Counted from the first letter of the stretch, positions 14,364-25,294 are shown. The stretch is DNA of 64,000 bases from DAOVRD01 sp964521715 (GCA_964521715.1 CAZFSS010000007.1:1-64000), one strand, 5' to 3'. The notes: generated by a model from the letters alone, not told the origin. Numbers and translations: made by a program.

Positions 14364-15956
14364 TCAGCGGCTCCCTCCCGCCGGCCCCAGGAGCCCCCCG
14401 GCAAGCCACTTCATCTCGTGCACGGGCCAGAAAACGAAGAAGGCTTTGCCGATCAGGTTACGCTCGGGCACGCCGGGATGCTGCCAACGCCGGCTGTCGC
14501 TGCTGGCCGGGCTGTTGTCCCCCAGGACGAAGTACTCGTCCTCGTCCAGCTTGTAGACGGGGGTCGGGCCCAGCGAATTCAGCACGTTGACGTAATAGAC
14601 GTCGCGCTCGATCGCGATCCCATTCCAGAGCACCTGGGCGCCCTGCGCGCCGAACTGCACTCCATGCCTGAGAGAGGCGCCGCCCTCGTAGTCGTAGCTG
14701 AACAGCTCGGCCCCGCCCAGAGTGCAGACTGCCCTGTTGTCGTAGTTCTCCAGCGCGATCGCCGTCGGCTCCCGCAGGTTCAACTTCGCCGCGGCCACCT
14801 CGCGCACGGACGCGCCGTTGTCCATGAGCACGGCCCGGCCGCGAGGGCTGTCCGAGACGGAGAATACGAGCCGATGCCCCGCGTCGTCGATGCTGAGCAG
14901 GACCTCCGCGCCCACCACGCCCTCATCCTCTACGCGGACTTCGGCCCGTATGCGGCAGTCGCCCACTTCGTCTTGGCCCGTAGTGCCCGACGAGCGCGGC
15001 GCCAGCTCGTAACTGAGCCCGTCGTAGGCGTAGAAGTCGACTATGCGCTGCGCGAGGGATGCCAGGACGGGAGTGCGCGCGCCGCGGGCGTCGACGCGCA
15101 GCGAGCCGTCCTGTTGGGAGACCTCCCAGCGTCCCGGCGCGGCCGAGAAATCCCACGTGGGCTTGACCTCGCGCCGAGGCGCGAAGCGCGAGTCGAAAAC
15201 GTGAAGCCAAAGCTCCTTCTGGACGTCCCTGGGCTTTCGGGCGACCTGGCCGTCCACGTACACGTCGCCGTCCCTGAGCGAGACGGCCTCGCCCGGCAGG
15301 CCGACCACCCGCTTGATGAAGTCCTTGGCCGTGACCTCGAAGTCACGGGAGCCGCACTCCAGACACACGGCGTCCTCCAGCGATTCCGCCTCGCCCCGCC
15401 AGCCGCAGAGCTTGCACTGGATGGAAAGGAGCGGGTACTGGAAGACGACGACCTCCCACCGGCGCGGCTTGCGCAGGTGGTATATGAACTTGTTGACGAA
15501 AATGCGGCATGCATCCCGGTTGATGCGGTTGGCGGCGTCAGCCGTCTGGAGCGACCGGCCCTGGGAGTCAACCGCCGAGTTCCGCAGCCACTCCAGCGAC
15601 CTCAGCCAGCCGAAGCGCAACGGCTCGCCGTCCTCGTCGTAGTGCCCGGCTCCTTCCCAGTGATAGTGGCAGTTCGGGCATTCGACGTCCCCTTTCGGAC
15701 CCGTCCTGTCATCGCCCACGCCGAAGACCCAGCCGCAGTTGCGGCATCTGATCTCCCTGTAAACGCCCAGCAAGGTCGGGGCCATGCTGCCGTGCTGGAT
15801 GCGGAAGGCCTCCACCACCATCTGGCGCACGACCAGCACGAGCAACACGATGAACGCGATCCATTCCAGGTTGTCCCGCAGAGGCGTACGGCGCCTGGTC
15901 AGGCCACCGGGGCCGCTGCCGGCCCCCCCCTCGCCCACGTGCCCGTCCTCAGTCAA
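14364..15956 (-). CDS. lepB: Signal peptidase I, enlarged with two Cys4 zinc-ribbon-like inserts
   Basis: This is a 530-residue S26 signal peptidase, more than twice the minimal bacterial length. A single membrane helix (about 30-50) precedes the catalytic Ser57 in QHGSMAPTL; the catalytic Lys215 is in KRVVGLPGEAVSL, and YFVLGDNSPASSDSRRW is near the C-terminus. Between Ser57 and Lys215 lies an insert with two CxxC...CxxC units (Cys71, 74, 93, 96 and Cys181, 184, 198, 201). A beta-rich insert follows (about 245-450) before the last conserved box. The enzyme removes signal peptides on the outer face of the membrane. It overlaps no gene; lepA ends 39 bases upstream of its start. A second, minimal signal peptidase lies at 56025-56597. 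Confidence 0.93.
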   Translation of the reverse strand: MTEDGHVGEGGAGSGPGGLTRRRTPLRDNLEWIAFIVLLVLVVRQMVVEAFRIQHGSMAPTLLGVYREIRCRNCGWVFGVGDDRTGPKGDVECPNCHYHWEGAGHYDEDGEPLRFGWLRSLEWLRNSAVDSQGRSLQTADAANRINRDACRIFVNKFIYHLRKPRRWEVVVFQYPLLSIQCKLCGWRGEAESLEDAVCLECGSRDFEVTAKDFIKRVVGLPGEAVSLRDGDVYVDGQVARKPRDVQKELWLHVFDSRFAPRREVKPTWDFSAAPGRWEVSQQDGSLRVDARGARTPVLASLAQRIVDFYAYDGLSYELAPRSSGTTGQDEVGDCRIRAEVRVEDEGVVGAEVLLSIDDAGHRLVFSVSDSPRGRAVLMDNGASVREVAAAKLNLREPTAIALENYDNRAVCTLGGAELFSYDYEGGASLRHGVQFGAQGAQVLWNGIAIERDVYYVNVLNSLGPTPVYKLDEDEYFVLGDNSPASSDSRRWQHPGVPERNLIGKAFFVFWPVHEMKWLAGGLLGPAGGSR

Positions 15957-15995
15957 GCCGGGTTCCCTCCCCTGGAGATCGAGGCCAGCGGCGGC

Positions 15996-17792
<1,797 letters not shown>

Positions 17793-17965
17793 CGCGAGAG
17801 GGGAGTTTGAGCACAGGACGCCGGCGACGACGGCTAACCTGGCGCCCGGCTCATCACGCGCCGCAGCCGGCGTCCGCAGCCACCAGTATACGATCTTCTG
17901 AGGATATCAGATGGGCGCGGCGCCTTCAAGCAGCTTCGGCTCGCGCGCCGGCGCGGGCCGGTCCC

Positions 17966-17994
17966 TTGACATCGTGCGGACGTTGCCATATAAG
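17966..17994 (+). promoter_or_regulatory. Promoter for tRNA-Lys
   Basis: A perfect -35 TTGACA (17966-17971) and TATAAG (17989-17994) are spaced 17 bases apart. The tRNA begins 33 bases after the -10 box, leaving a 5' leader of about 25 bases to be removed by RNase P. Confidence 0.75.
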
Positions 17995-18026
17995 GGCATA
18001 TGGGGTGCCTTTGCCGCGACATCCAT

Positions 18027-18102
18027 ACCCCCTTAGCTCAATCGGCAGAGCAGCGGATTCTTAATCCGTCGGTCCGGGGTTCGAGCCCCCGAGGGGGTAC
18101 CA
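18027..18102 (+). tRNA. tRNA-Lys (anticodon CTT)
   Basis: A full cloverleaf can be drawn: acceptor ACCCCCT/AGGGGGT, D arm GCTC/GAGC, and anticodon stem GCGGA/TCCGT with loop TTCTTAA (anticodon CTT at 18060-18062). The variable loop is CGGTC, and the T arm is CGGGG/CCCCG with loop TTCGAGC. The discriminator base is A and CCA is encoded (18100-18102). It reads AAG lysine codons. The gene has its own promoter and a strong downstream hairpin. Confidence 0.97.
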
Positions 18103-18109
18103 GCTTACC

Positions 18110-18152
18110 GACGACGCGGTCCGCATCGGCGGGCCGCGTCGTCCTTTGCTTC
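18110..18152 (+). terminator. Terminator after tRNA-Lys
   Basis: GACGACGCGG (18110-18119) and CCGCGTCGTC (18134-18143) form a perfect 10-bp stem, followed by CTTTGCTTC. It starts eight bases after the tRNA end. The T tract is short, but the position and stem make an intrinsic terminator likely. Confidence 0.7.
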
Positions 18153-18405
18153 GGCTCGCTCCGCAAGGGGCGGCCCGCCTTTTCCGGGATGTTAAGTTTC
18201 CCGCGCGACCGCCTGAGAAGCCCCCCAAACGCATCCAGAAGCCCTTTCGCAGCCGCCTGTTGAAGCCGCCCTTCCATTGCTCTCACAATGGTTGAACTCA
18301 CAGTGAGCGACGTGCCAGCGCTGCGTGCCGGGCTGTCAGGCGCGACGGGGCGGCAGTCTGCTTGCCCTTCGCGGCCATCTTCTCCACAGCGGATCGCTGA
18401 ACAAG
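18153..18405. other. Intergenic region between tRNA-Lys and the HD-GYP gene
   Basis: No gene or promoter is convincing in these 250 bases. A short palindrome, CTCACAGTGAG, lies near 18297-18307. An open frame crossing the tRNA on the minus strand is spurious. Confidence 0.4.
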
Positions 18406-20076
18406 GTGCCAGAGACAAGCTCTTTTGCATACCTTCGACTACACCCGCACATCCTGCGGCCGGCCACCCGTCTGCCTTTCGACACCTACGTATGCCGCGA
18501 CGAAAAGGAAGGGCTGACTCCGTACAAGGCCGCCGGCCAACCGGTCTACGTGGACACGTGGAAGGAGCTGGAGGACTCCGACACGGACCTGATCTACGTC
18601 GCGGATGAGAACGCGGAGAGCTGCTTCGACTACGTTGAGGACAACCTGCCCGAGATACTCAAGGAGAACGAGATCCCCGGCAGGCAGGCCGCCGAATGGG
18701 TCTACCGTCTCGCCTGTCGCGGTATGGAATCCCTCCTGGAAGAGCCCTACTCCACGCCGGCCTACGCGCGCGTCAGGGACCTGATAAAGGCAACGGCCGA
18801 GACCATTCACCGCAATCCCGGCACCGAGTGGCTGATGATGGACTGCGCGCCCCTTTCGTATTACACCCACAGCCACTGCGTGAACGTGTGCGTGCTGCTG
18901 GCGGGGCTGGCCACACGGGTGCTGGGGGTGGACGAGAGGGGCCTGCTCAGCCAGGTGATGCTGGGCGGCGCGCTGCACGACCTGGGCAAAGCCCTCGTGC
19001 CGCCCGAAGTCCTTCACAAGGCCGGCCCGCTCACGCCGGCGGAGTTCAGGCTGATCGAGAGGCACCCGCGCGACGGGGTCAAGATGGCGCGGCCTTACCT
19101 GCGCCAGGCCCCGATCGCCAAGAACATCATACGCCAGCACCACGAGGACGTCTGCGGCGGCGGCTACCCGGACGGACGCAGCGGCGCCACAATCAACCTG
19201 TTCGCGCGGGCCGCGCGGGTCGTCGACGTCTTCGACGCCCTGACCAGCCACCGCCCCTACCGCAACGCTATGGGGAGCCGCCAGGCGCTGGCCACCATGG
19301 TGGGCCAGATGCGGGAGCAGTTCGACGAGGACATCCTGCACAGATTCATCAACAGCCTGCCAGCCAGGTTCGGAGCCCAGACCACGATCCCCGTCACGGT
19401 TAAGGGCAAGTCAGCCCGGCCGGCGGTGCATTCCTGGAGCGACAGCACCTTCCGCTGGCACGAGGAGGGCCCCGATGAGGACCTGCCCATCGCCGAAAGC
19501 CTCCTCGTCACCGAGCCCGAGGCCGTCGCAGCCGAGACTAGGCAGCCCGATGACGCCGACGCGGCCGTCATGGACCCCATCGTCCAGCAAAAGCTGGACG
19601 AGATCGAGCAGATGGGCAACGAGCAGCTCCGGAAGGTCAGCCAGATCACGGGCATCATGAACGCCATCGGGGAGGCGCTGGCAGGCCAGCAGGCGGGCGT
19701 CGCCGCGAAGCCTGCCGATGCAGCCCCGAGCAGCGCGGAGCAGGTACAAGTGCCCGCGCGAGCCCCGCTCGCCGATGCAGCCCCGAGCAGCGCCGAGCAG
19801 GTACAAGTGCCCGCGCGAGTCCGGCTCGCCGACCAGCAGGAACTGTCTCTGGTGCAGAGCCTGCTGTCCGTGCTCTGGGAGGTGGAGGCCTGGCGCAAAA
19901 GGTTCGCCGAACTACGGCAGGAGCAGCTCCACGTGCCCGATCTCCGCGCGGAGGCGCTCGCCTGCCTGGGCTTCATGCAGGAGAGCTTGGCAGCCGTTCT
20001 GCGCGATCACAAAGTGGACATCCTCGACCAGGCCGACGCCGGCGGCTCGCCCCCGAAGCGCGCCCGGCGCGCCTGA
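18406..20076 (+). CDS. HD-GYP domain protein (probable c-di-GMP phosphodiesterase)
   Basis: This protein of about 556 residues has a central HD-GYP domain that would degrade c-di-GMP. The key motifs are LGGALHDLGKALVPPEVLHK, the following IERHPRDGV, and RQHHEDVCGGGYPDG. The N-terminal 130 residues (LRLHPHILRPATRLPFDTYV...) are a family-specific input region. The C-terminal third is an Ala/Pro-rich linker followed by a helical end. The linker holds an exact in-frame duplication of 19 residues (19714-19827). The GTG start at 18406 is chosen because conserved sequence follows it; an open frame extends to 18325. It stands alone between the tRNA and a convergent amidohydrolase. Confidence 0.88.
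   Translation: MPETSSFAYLRLHPHILRPATRLPFDTYVCRDEKEGLTPYKAAGQPVYVDTWKELEDSDTDLIYVADENAESCFDYVEDNLPEILKENEIPGRQAAEWVYRLACRGMESLLEEPYSTPAYARVRDLIKATAETIHRNPGTEWLMMDCAPLSYYTHSHCVNVCVLLAGLATRVLGVDERGLLSQVMLGGALHDLGKALVPPEVLHKAGPLTPAEFRLIERHPRDGVKMARPYLRQAPIAKNIIRQHHEDVCGGGYPDGRSGATINLFARAARVVDVFDALTSHRPYRNAMGSRQALATMVGQMREQFDEDILHRFINSLPARFGAQTTIPVTVKGKSARPAVHSWSDSTFRWHEEGPDEDLPIAESLLVTEPEAVAAETRQPDDADAAVMDPIVQQKLDEIEQMGNEQLRKVSQITGIMNAIGEALAGQQAGVAAKPADAAPSSAEQVQVPARAPLADAAPSSAEQVQVPARVRLADQQELSLVQSLLSVLWEVEAWRKRFAELRQEQLHVPDLRAEALACLGFMQESLAAVLRDHKVDILDQADAGGSPPKRARRA
19714..19827 (+). repeat. 57-bp in-frame tandem duplication inside the HD-GYP gene
   Basis: Two 57-base units (19714-19770 and 19771-19827) differ at only a few bases. 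They encode ADAAPSSAEQVQVPARAPL and ADAAPSSAEQVQVPARVRL. The duplication lies in the flexible linker after the catalytic domain and preserves the frame. Confidence 0.9.
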
Positions 20077-20264
20077 CGACCCCCCGCGCCGCCGGCTCCC
20101 CGCTCACGCCAGGCCTGCTATCCAAGCTCATGCAGCCCGAAGGGCCCGAGCGGAAGCGCGGGAAACCCGAGTTCGTCGCAGGCCTGACCATTCAACGGCT
20201 CCGCTCGCATCCTGCTCGCTCCGCAGTGCGCTCATGTTCGCCCTTCCAACGAACGAAGGGTTTC
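20077..20264. terminator. Hairpin between convergent genes (20241-20260)
   Basis: CCCTTC (20241-20246) and GAAGGG (20255-20260) form a 6-bp stem with an 8-base loop, followed on the plus strand by TTTC. It lies just past the stop of the minus-strand amidohydrolase. The rest of this gap shows no gene. Confidence 0.4.
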
Positions 20265-21009
20265 ACATGAGCTTCAGCAGCCCCGCGATGTTCCGCCAGA
20301 AGATGTCCTCCTTCTGGTCGTCCGCCAGATCGAGCACGTCGATCTTCCGTATCGTCAGCCGCGCATACGACGCCGTGTCGGGAGCCTGCTGAGGGCCATC
20401 CGTGCCGAAGATGAGTCGACCCGCTCCGAGGCGCCGGACGGCCCGCTGCACCTGCTCCAGGAGCACCACGCCGCTCAGGTCCAGGAAGACGTTCTCGTGG
20501 GCCTCGGCGAGCGCGACGAAGCTCTCCAGCAGGCGAGCATCCGTCCCAAGGTAGCGGCCCATGTGCGCCACGATCTGGCTCGTGCCCGGGAACGCTCGGG
20601 CAAGGCGCTCGGCGGCCCGCACGTTCCCAAGGCAGTCTATCAGGCACGGGACTCCGCGCCCCCCCGCCAGCTCGAAGACGGGATCGACGACGTATTCGGC
20701 CAGCGTGCACTCGCCCGCGTGGACCTTGATGCCCCGGAAGCCCTGCTCGGCGAGCGCGCAGTCGATCTCCTCCAGCACCGGACGCCCGTACTGCGGCAGC
20801 GCGTAAACGTACGGGATCAGGCGGTCCGGGAACTGCCGGACGGCCTCCAGCGCCATCTCGACCGAGCGCTCGGTCGTCGTGGACATGGCGAACACGACGG
20901 ACCGCTCGATCCCCGCGGCGTCCATCGTGGAGACGATCTGCGCCGCAGAGTACTCGGTCCCGTCGGCGTCGCCATGCTTCAGGTGAACGTGCGAATCCCA
21001 GATCCTCAC
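20263..21009 (-). CDS. Amidohydrolase-2 family TIM-barrel hydrolase
   Basis: This is a 248-residue metal-dependent hydrolase of the amidohydrolase-related (PF04909-type) family. It has the N-terminal metal motif WDSHVHLKHGD, DAAGIERSVVFAMS, RGIKVHAGEC with a metal His, IVAHMGRYLG, and the final IFGTDGPQQ with the catalytic Asp. Members decarboxylate or hydrolyse small aromatic acids or lactones. The GTG start has GAGGAGGAA six bases upstream. It lies 44 bases downstream of the DUF5060-type glycosidase on the same strand. A paralogue is at 34418-35254 (shared DAAGIERSVV). The substrate is unknown; a sugar-derived lactone is conceivable from context. Confidence 0.83.
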   Translation of the reverse strand: MRIWDSHVHLKHGDADGTEYSAAQIVSTMDAAGIERSVVFAMSTTTERSVEMALEAVRQFPDRLIPYVYALPQYGRPVLEEIDCALAEQGFRGIKVHAGECTLAEYVVDPVFELAGGRGVPCLIDCLGNVRAAERLARAFPGTSQIVAHMGRYLGTDARLLESFVALAEAHENVFLDLSGVVLLEQVQRAVRRLGAGRLIFGTDGPQQAPDTASYARLTIRKIDVLDLADDQKEDIFWRNIAGLLKLM

Positions 21010-21053
21010 GGCTTCCTCCTCGCGGCGACGCGCGAGATTCCGGCGCGCGGCCT

Positions 21054-23873
21054 TCATTGCAGGAAGAGCTTCAGCGCCACGTCCGTCCCGATCTGCGGCA
21101 GCCGAAGCTCGAGCCGATTCCCCGCGGCCACGGCCGAAGTCCTGGCGACCACTTCGCCCTTCACGGTGTCCCAGGACTCGACCTGCCACGTCCCGTCGGC
21201 GAATCCGCTCAACCGCACCGACGTCGGCTCGACCGGGGGCACGGGACCGCCCTCGCGGACGGCGAACCACGTGTGCGCCTTGTTCTGGACCCAAACCAGC
21301 GCGCGGTCGTCGCTGGCGAGGCCGAGGACGCGCAGCGGCGGCAGCTCGTTGGTCACGTAGTCCGTAAGCTCGAAGTACTGGACCTGCGCCCAGTCATTGC
21401 CGTCGTTCGCCAGCTCTATCGTGTGCCGCCCGGCGGGCAGGTCAATGCCGTACGCCTCGTCATAGTCTGTCTGCCATATTTGCCATTGCTGCTGCCACCT
21501 GCCGCCCTTGCCCAGGTTCTCGCCCGCCGGCAGTTCGACGGTCCGCACTGGCTGGCCGTCCAGGCGGAACTGGAGCACGGCGCCGGCGCTCACCGTCCCG
21601 ACGCGCACGTTGAAGCGGCACGGCTTGCGGCAATCCACCTCGAACACGAGCGGCGACCGCAGGTCCTGGTGCCCGTGTCCGTGCAGCAGATCCGGCAGTT
21701 CGTCGTGGTTCCCTACCGCGCCGTCGCGGCCGATGACGAAGCGCATGCCCTCCGGCACGGGCCCCTCCCAGCTTCCCTTGCGCGGCGCGAACCGCAGGTC
21801 CTTGAACAGCACCTGCTCGAGAGGGCGCGTGTAGGCGACCGAGTCCGCTTCCAAGAGCCGCCAGGACCGGTCGGCCAGGGGTTCGCCCTCAACGAAGCGG
21901 CTCAGGCCGAGGTAGACGCGATACAGGTCCAGCGGGTCGATGTAGGAATCGTGCCACCAGCTCACCGGGTTCGAGGCGGAGCCGGACATCAGCGCAGCCC
22001 AGTTCCCGTTGTGCAGGTGGACGCCGGCGGGGTCCATCTGCCGCGTTCCGGCCCCGCTGCTGATGCCGTACTCGCCGAAGACGTGGAGCTTGCGCCCGTA
22101 GTCGCGCAGCTTCTGCCGGCAGATGGCGGCCACGTCCCCGGCCATGTCCGCCCACAGGCTGTTGGCGTAGTAGTGGCTCTGGACGAACTCCATCTCGGGC
22201 AGGTTCCACAGCTCGGGCCAGCCCTCCGTCGTCCACTGGCTGGTCGTGATCGGGTGATCGAACGGATCGTCCTCGGCGATGACGTGGGCCATTTCGGCGT
22301 GCCACGCGCCCACCAGATCCCTGTGCTCGGCGGCCCCCTGCCAGCCCTCGATCTCGTTCACGAATTCCCAGCAGAGCAGGTTCGGATGGCACCCCCATCG
22401 CGCGATCAGATAGCGCAGCCGGTTCTTGTAGGTGGACTTCGCACGTTCGTCGGCGAAGAAGTCCATCACCTCTTTGCACGGGCCGCCGATGGCGGCGTTG
22501 TACGGATTGCGTTCCCAGCCGCCGATGAAATCCTGATGCGTGTCGAGGCACAGCATCAGCCAGATGCCATGCTTTTTCGCGAGGTCAAGCGTGCGGTCGA
22601 GCCGCCACGCTTCCTCGATGCGGTAGTGGCCGACCGGGAGGCGCCATTCGAGGCCGAGCCCTTCGGACCACATCCAGAAACGGGTGTAGTTCTCGCCGCC
22701 GGAGGACATCTTGCGGAAGATCTCGTCCAGGTCCGCCGCATACGTCGTCACGTTGTGGCCGATCAGGAAGAGGGAGCGCCCACTGTCCAATCGGAAGTAG
22801 CGCGGCCCCGACGTCGCGGCGTCGCTGATGCGGGCGAAGCCTTCGGCGCCCGACTCCTCACAACGGAAGGCGACGGGCTGCGACTCGACACCGCCGCTCC
22901 GGTCGCGCGCGCGGAATACCACGCGGTGCTCGCCGATCTCGCGCGGCGTGTAGCGCACCTTCCACTGCGGATCGCCACGGAGGGACAGCAGCTCCAGCCC
23001 GTCCTCGTACTCGGCCTCGAAGCCCTGGTAGTAGAACCCCGCCAGGCGTTCGGTCCGCCCGGACGGCGTCGTGAAGGCCGCTTCGACCGCCACGTCTTCG
23101 GGATCGAACGGGTTGTCGTACGTAGCCGAGAGGTCTAGCGTGAACTCGACGGGCTCGTAGAGCCCGACCGTTTTCCGGTCCGCCTTCACGCCGGCCAGTC
23201 CCAGCGGGGCCTGCCGGGGAAGGGCCCGCCAGGGACGCACCTGTTCGATCGCGGGAACGATGCGGAGCGTAAGCGAAGCCCGAGCCCGGTCGCCGAAGTC
23301 CCTCGGCACAAGCCGAACGGAGAGCTCCGCGCCCTTCCCGGCCTCAGCTCTGAGCCCGAACGTCGTCGCCCCCTCGCTCGCCATCTCGAGGGCGGCAGCC
23401 CCGGAAAGGTTGGCCGTGCAGCCTCGGGCGGCGGTCTCAAAGCCGTCCACCGTCGTCTCGGGCGGGCCGTGCGTGCAGACGACGTAACCGCCCTCGTAGT
23501 CAGGGAACGGAAAAGAGAACGAGGCATATATCCCCCGTGTCAGCTCCATCTGCCCGTCGCGCTCGAACTCGTACGTCACGCGCAACGCGTCGCCTTCCCG
23601 GGCGAGAGTCTGCGTGAACAGGATGCGGCCCGGCCCGTCCTCCGGCCTCTTGACGAAGCTGCCCTGCCACCGGTCCCCGTCGGTCCTGGTCAATTCGCTG
23701 GCGCTGCTCCAAATCCATCTATCGTACCACAGGAAGAGGTGCGTGTTGACGTCCTGCTTGCCCGGCGTCTTGACGACGAGGGAGCCCATCTCGCTCACGG
23801 TCACCTCTGCTGCGACCCGCGCGCTTCCTGCCACAAGTGCCGTCAAGGCCAAAGCCAGCGCAAGAGCCTTCAT
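21054..23873 (-). CDS. Secreted DUF5060-type glycoside hydrolase (clan GH-A-like)
   Basis: This 939-residue exported protein has a signal peptide (residues 1-22, ending ARVAA). N-terminal beta domains (about 25-330) include a DUF5060-like segment (FYYQGFEAEYEDGLELL, WKVRYTPREIGEH). A TIM barrel follows (about 345-680) with CWEFVNEIEGW, carrying a candidate acid/base Glu, and HVFGEYGISSG, carrying a candidate nucleophile Glu. A C-terminal carbohydrate-binding-like beta region has FEVDCRKPCRFNVRVG and DLPAGRHTIELANDG. This arrangement is typical of large polysaccharide-degrading enzymes of planctomycetes and Bacteroidetes. It lies in a minus-strand set with a DUF4832-type protein and an amidohydrolase. 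Substrate is not predictable. Confidence 0.8.
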   Translation of the reverse strand: MKALALALALTALVAGSARVAAEVTVSEMGSLVVKTPGKQDVNTHLFLWYDRWIWSSASELTRTDGDRWQGSFVKRPEDGPGRILFTQTLAREGDALRVTYEFERDGQMELTRGIYASFSFPFPDYEGGYVVCTHGPPETTVDGFETAARGCTANLSGAAALEMASEGATTFGLRAEAGKGAELSVRLVPRDFGDRARASLTLRIVPAIEQVRPWRALPRQAPLGLAGVKADRKTVGLYEPVEFTLDLSATYDNPFDPEDVAVEAAFTTPSGRTERLAGFYYQGFEAEYEDGLELLSLRGDPQWKVRYTPREIGEHRVVFRARDRSGGVESQPVAFRCEESGAEGFARISDAATSGPRYFRLDSGRSLFLIGHNVTTYAADLDEIFRKMSSGGENYTRFWMWSEGLGLEWRLPVGHYRIEEAWRLDRTLDLAKKHGIWLMLCLDTHQDFIGGWERNPYNAAIGGPCKEVMDFFADERAKSTYKNRLRYLIARWGCHPNLLCWEFVNEIEGWQGAAEHRDLVGAWHAEMAHVIAEDDPFDHPITTSQWTTEGWPELWNLPEMEFVQSHYYANSLWADMAGDVAAICRQKLRDYGRKLHVFGEYGISSGAGTRQMDPAGVHLHNGNWAALMSGSASNPVSWWHDSYIDPLDLYRVYLGLSRFVEGEPLADRSWRLLEADSVAYTRPLEQVLFKDLRFAPRKGSWEGPVPEGMRFVIGRDGAVGNHDELPDLLHGHGHQDLRSPLVFEVDCRKPCRFNVRVGTVSAGAVLQFRLDGQPVRTVELPAGENLGKGGRWQQQWQIWQTDYDEAYGIDLPAGRHTIELANDGNDWAQVQYFELTDYVTNELPPLRVLGLASDDRALVWVQNKAHTWFAVREGGPVPPVEPTSVRLSGFADGTWQVESWDTVKGEVVARTSAVAAGNRLELRLPQIGTDVALKLFLQ

Positions 23874-23923
23874 GATGCCTCCTCAGGCTGACGCTGTGCC
23901 TGTGTCTCCGGTCCGCGCCGGCC

Positions 23924-25294
23924 TCACCGGACCGTGACCCGGCTCAGAGGGTACCAGCCGGTCTCCGCCCGCCCCTCGATGGCGAGGCGCACGACCGGCT
24001 CCCGAGTCTGCGGGTCCGCTACGGCGAGCTCGAGTCCGTACTCGCCCTTCGGCACCTCCGGCGGCAGCCGGAACTCCTCGCTCAAGGTGAAGCGGCCGGG
24101 CAGCCACTCCCTCACGCGGGACCCGCCCAGGCCGACCCAGGCGCGCTCGCCTTGCCCGTTCACAAGCGAGACTGCCGGCACGTAGTCGGCGTAGCAGGGG
24201 GCGACGCCGACGTTCTCCCAGTCCATCCCGACCGCGAAGGCGCCGCCCGCTTCGATCGACGCCGGATGCCGCAGCGAACGCAGCACGAACCGGTAGCCGA
24301 GCCGCAGCAGCATCGCCTCCACCTGGCCGCGGACGCCCTCCGGAAGCGGCGCGGACTTGTTGTTGATATAAGAAGCGTGCACGGAAAGGGCCCACTCGAA
24401 GATGTAGTCGATGTCCCAGCCTTCCTGCTTCCACTTGCGCATGTCCCAGCAGGTTTCGAACGCGACGGGGCTGCGCTTCCACACGTCCTCCAGGCCGGCC
24501 TGTTCGATCCGGGACGGGTACATGTCCCTCATGTGAGACCAGGTGCGGCTGAAGCCGCCCATGTCGCCCAGGCAGTCGGCGCGCCAGCCGGCCCCTCTGG
24601 ACGTGGCGTACTCGAGCTCTTCGAGCGGGCCGATGAGCATCACCAGCCCCGTGTTGGGGAATCCCTCGAAGTAGGCGTCGATGATGCGGCGGCACACTTC
24701 GGGCGGGGGCATCGGGCGGTCCGTGCCGCTCATGTGCCACTCGCCCCAGAGGCCGACCGAGCCGATGTCCACGTGCGCGACGTCAGGGTGGCCGTCATAG
24801 CGCTCGCCGAGGGCGCGGATCAGCTTCAGGTGTCGCTCCAGCACGGCGGGGTCCGCCAGGTCGGGGGCCCAGTGCGCGCGCCCGCCGTTGTACGAGTACT
24901 CGAAGCCGGCGTAGCCTTCGTCCTTCAGGTATGGCGGGCTGTAGCTGTAATCGCGGTCGGTCCCACAGACCATGATGCGGAAGGCGAGCTTCTGCCCGGC
25001 CGCCCGGGCCCCGGCCAGAACCCCGTCCAGGAGCGCCCAGTTGTAGACGTCCTTCTCGGTCTCGACGTCCTTCCAGTAGAAACGGAAGTAGGCCGTCGAG
25101 CTCGGCAGGCCGGCGAGGTTCTCGTCATGGTCCGCAAAGCGGTGGAACGTCTCCCAGCCCATGAGGGGATTGGCGAGCAGGTCGTTGATCTGGCGGGGCC
25201 TGACCTCGACCGTCTGGCCTTCCGCCACGCCCGACAGCAGCATTACCGGCAGCAACAGCCCCATCCACAGGGCAAGATTCGGCAAGCCGATCAT
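23924..25294 (-). CDS. Secreted DUF4832-type protein
   Basis: This 456-residue exported protein begins with a signal peptide (MIGLPNLALWMGLLLPVMLLSG...AEGQ). The N-terminal barrel-like half has NPLMGWETFHRFADHD, STAYFRFYWKDVETEKDVYN and HVDIGSVGLWGEWHMSG, all typical of DUF4832/DUF4874 proteins, which look like catalytic or binding TIM barrels. The C-terminal 110 residues form a beta-sandwich region. The start at 25294 has GGAGG seven bases upstream. It precedes the DUF5060-type glycosidase by 50 bases on the same strand, and the pair probably works on the same polysaccharide outside the cytoplasm. Activity is unproven for the family. Confidence 0.8.
   Translation of the reverse strand: MIGLPNLALWMGLLLPVMLLSGVAEGQTVEVRPRQINDLLANPLMGWETFHRFADHDENLAGLPSSTAYFRFYWKDVETEKDVYNWALLDGVLAGARAAGQKLAFRIMVCGTDRDYSYSPPYLKDEGYAGFEYSYNGGRAHWAPDLADPAVLERHLKLIRALGERYDGHPDVAHVDIGSVGLWGEWHMSGTDRPMPPPEVCRRIIDAYFEGFPNTGLVMLIGPLEELEYATSRGAGWRADCLGDMGGFSRTWSHMRDMYPSRIEQAGLEDVWKRSPVAFETCWDMRKWKQEGWDIDYIFEWALSVHASYINNKSAPLPEGVRGQVEAMLLRLGYRFVLRSLRHPASIEAGGAFAVGMDWENVGVAPCYADYVPAVSLVNGQGERAWVGLGGSRVREWLPGRFTLSEEFRLPPEVPKGEYGLELAVADPQTREPVVRLAIEGRAETGWYPLSRVTVR

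Noticed and set aside
18038..18430. Minus-strand frame of 130 residues ending LVPPRGLEPRTDGLRIRCSAD
   Set aside because: The PRGLEPRTDGLRIRC stretch is the well-known artefact produced by translating the antisense of a tRNA gene; here it is tRNA-Lys.
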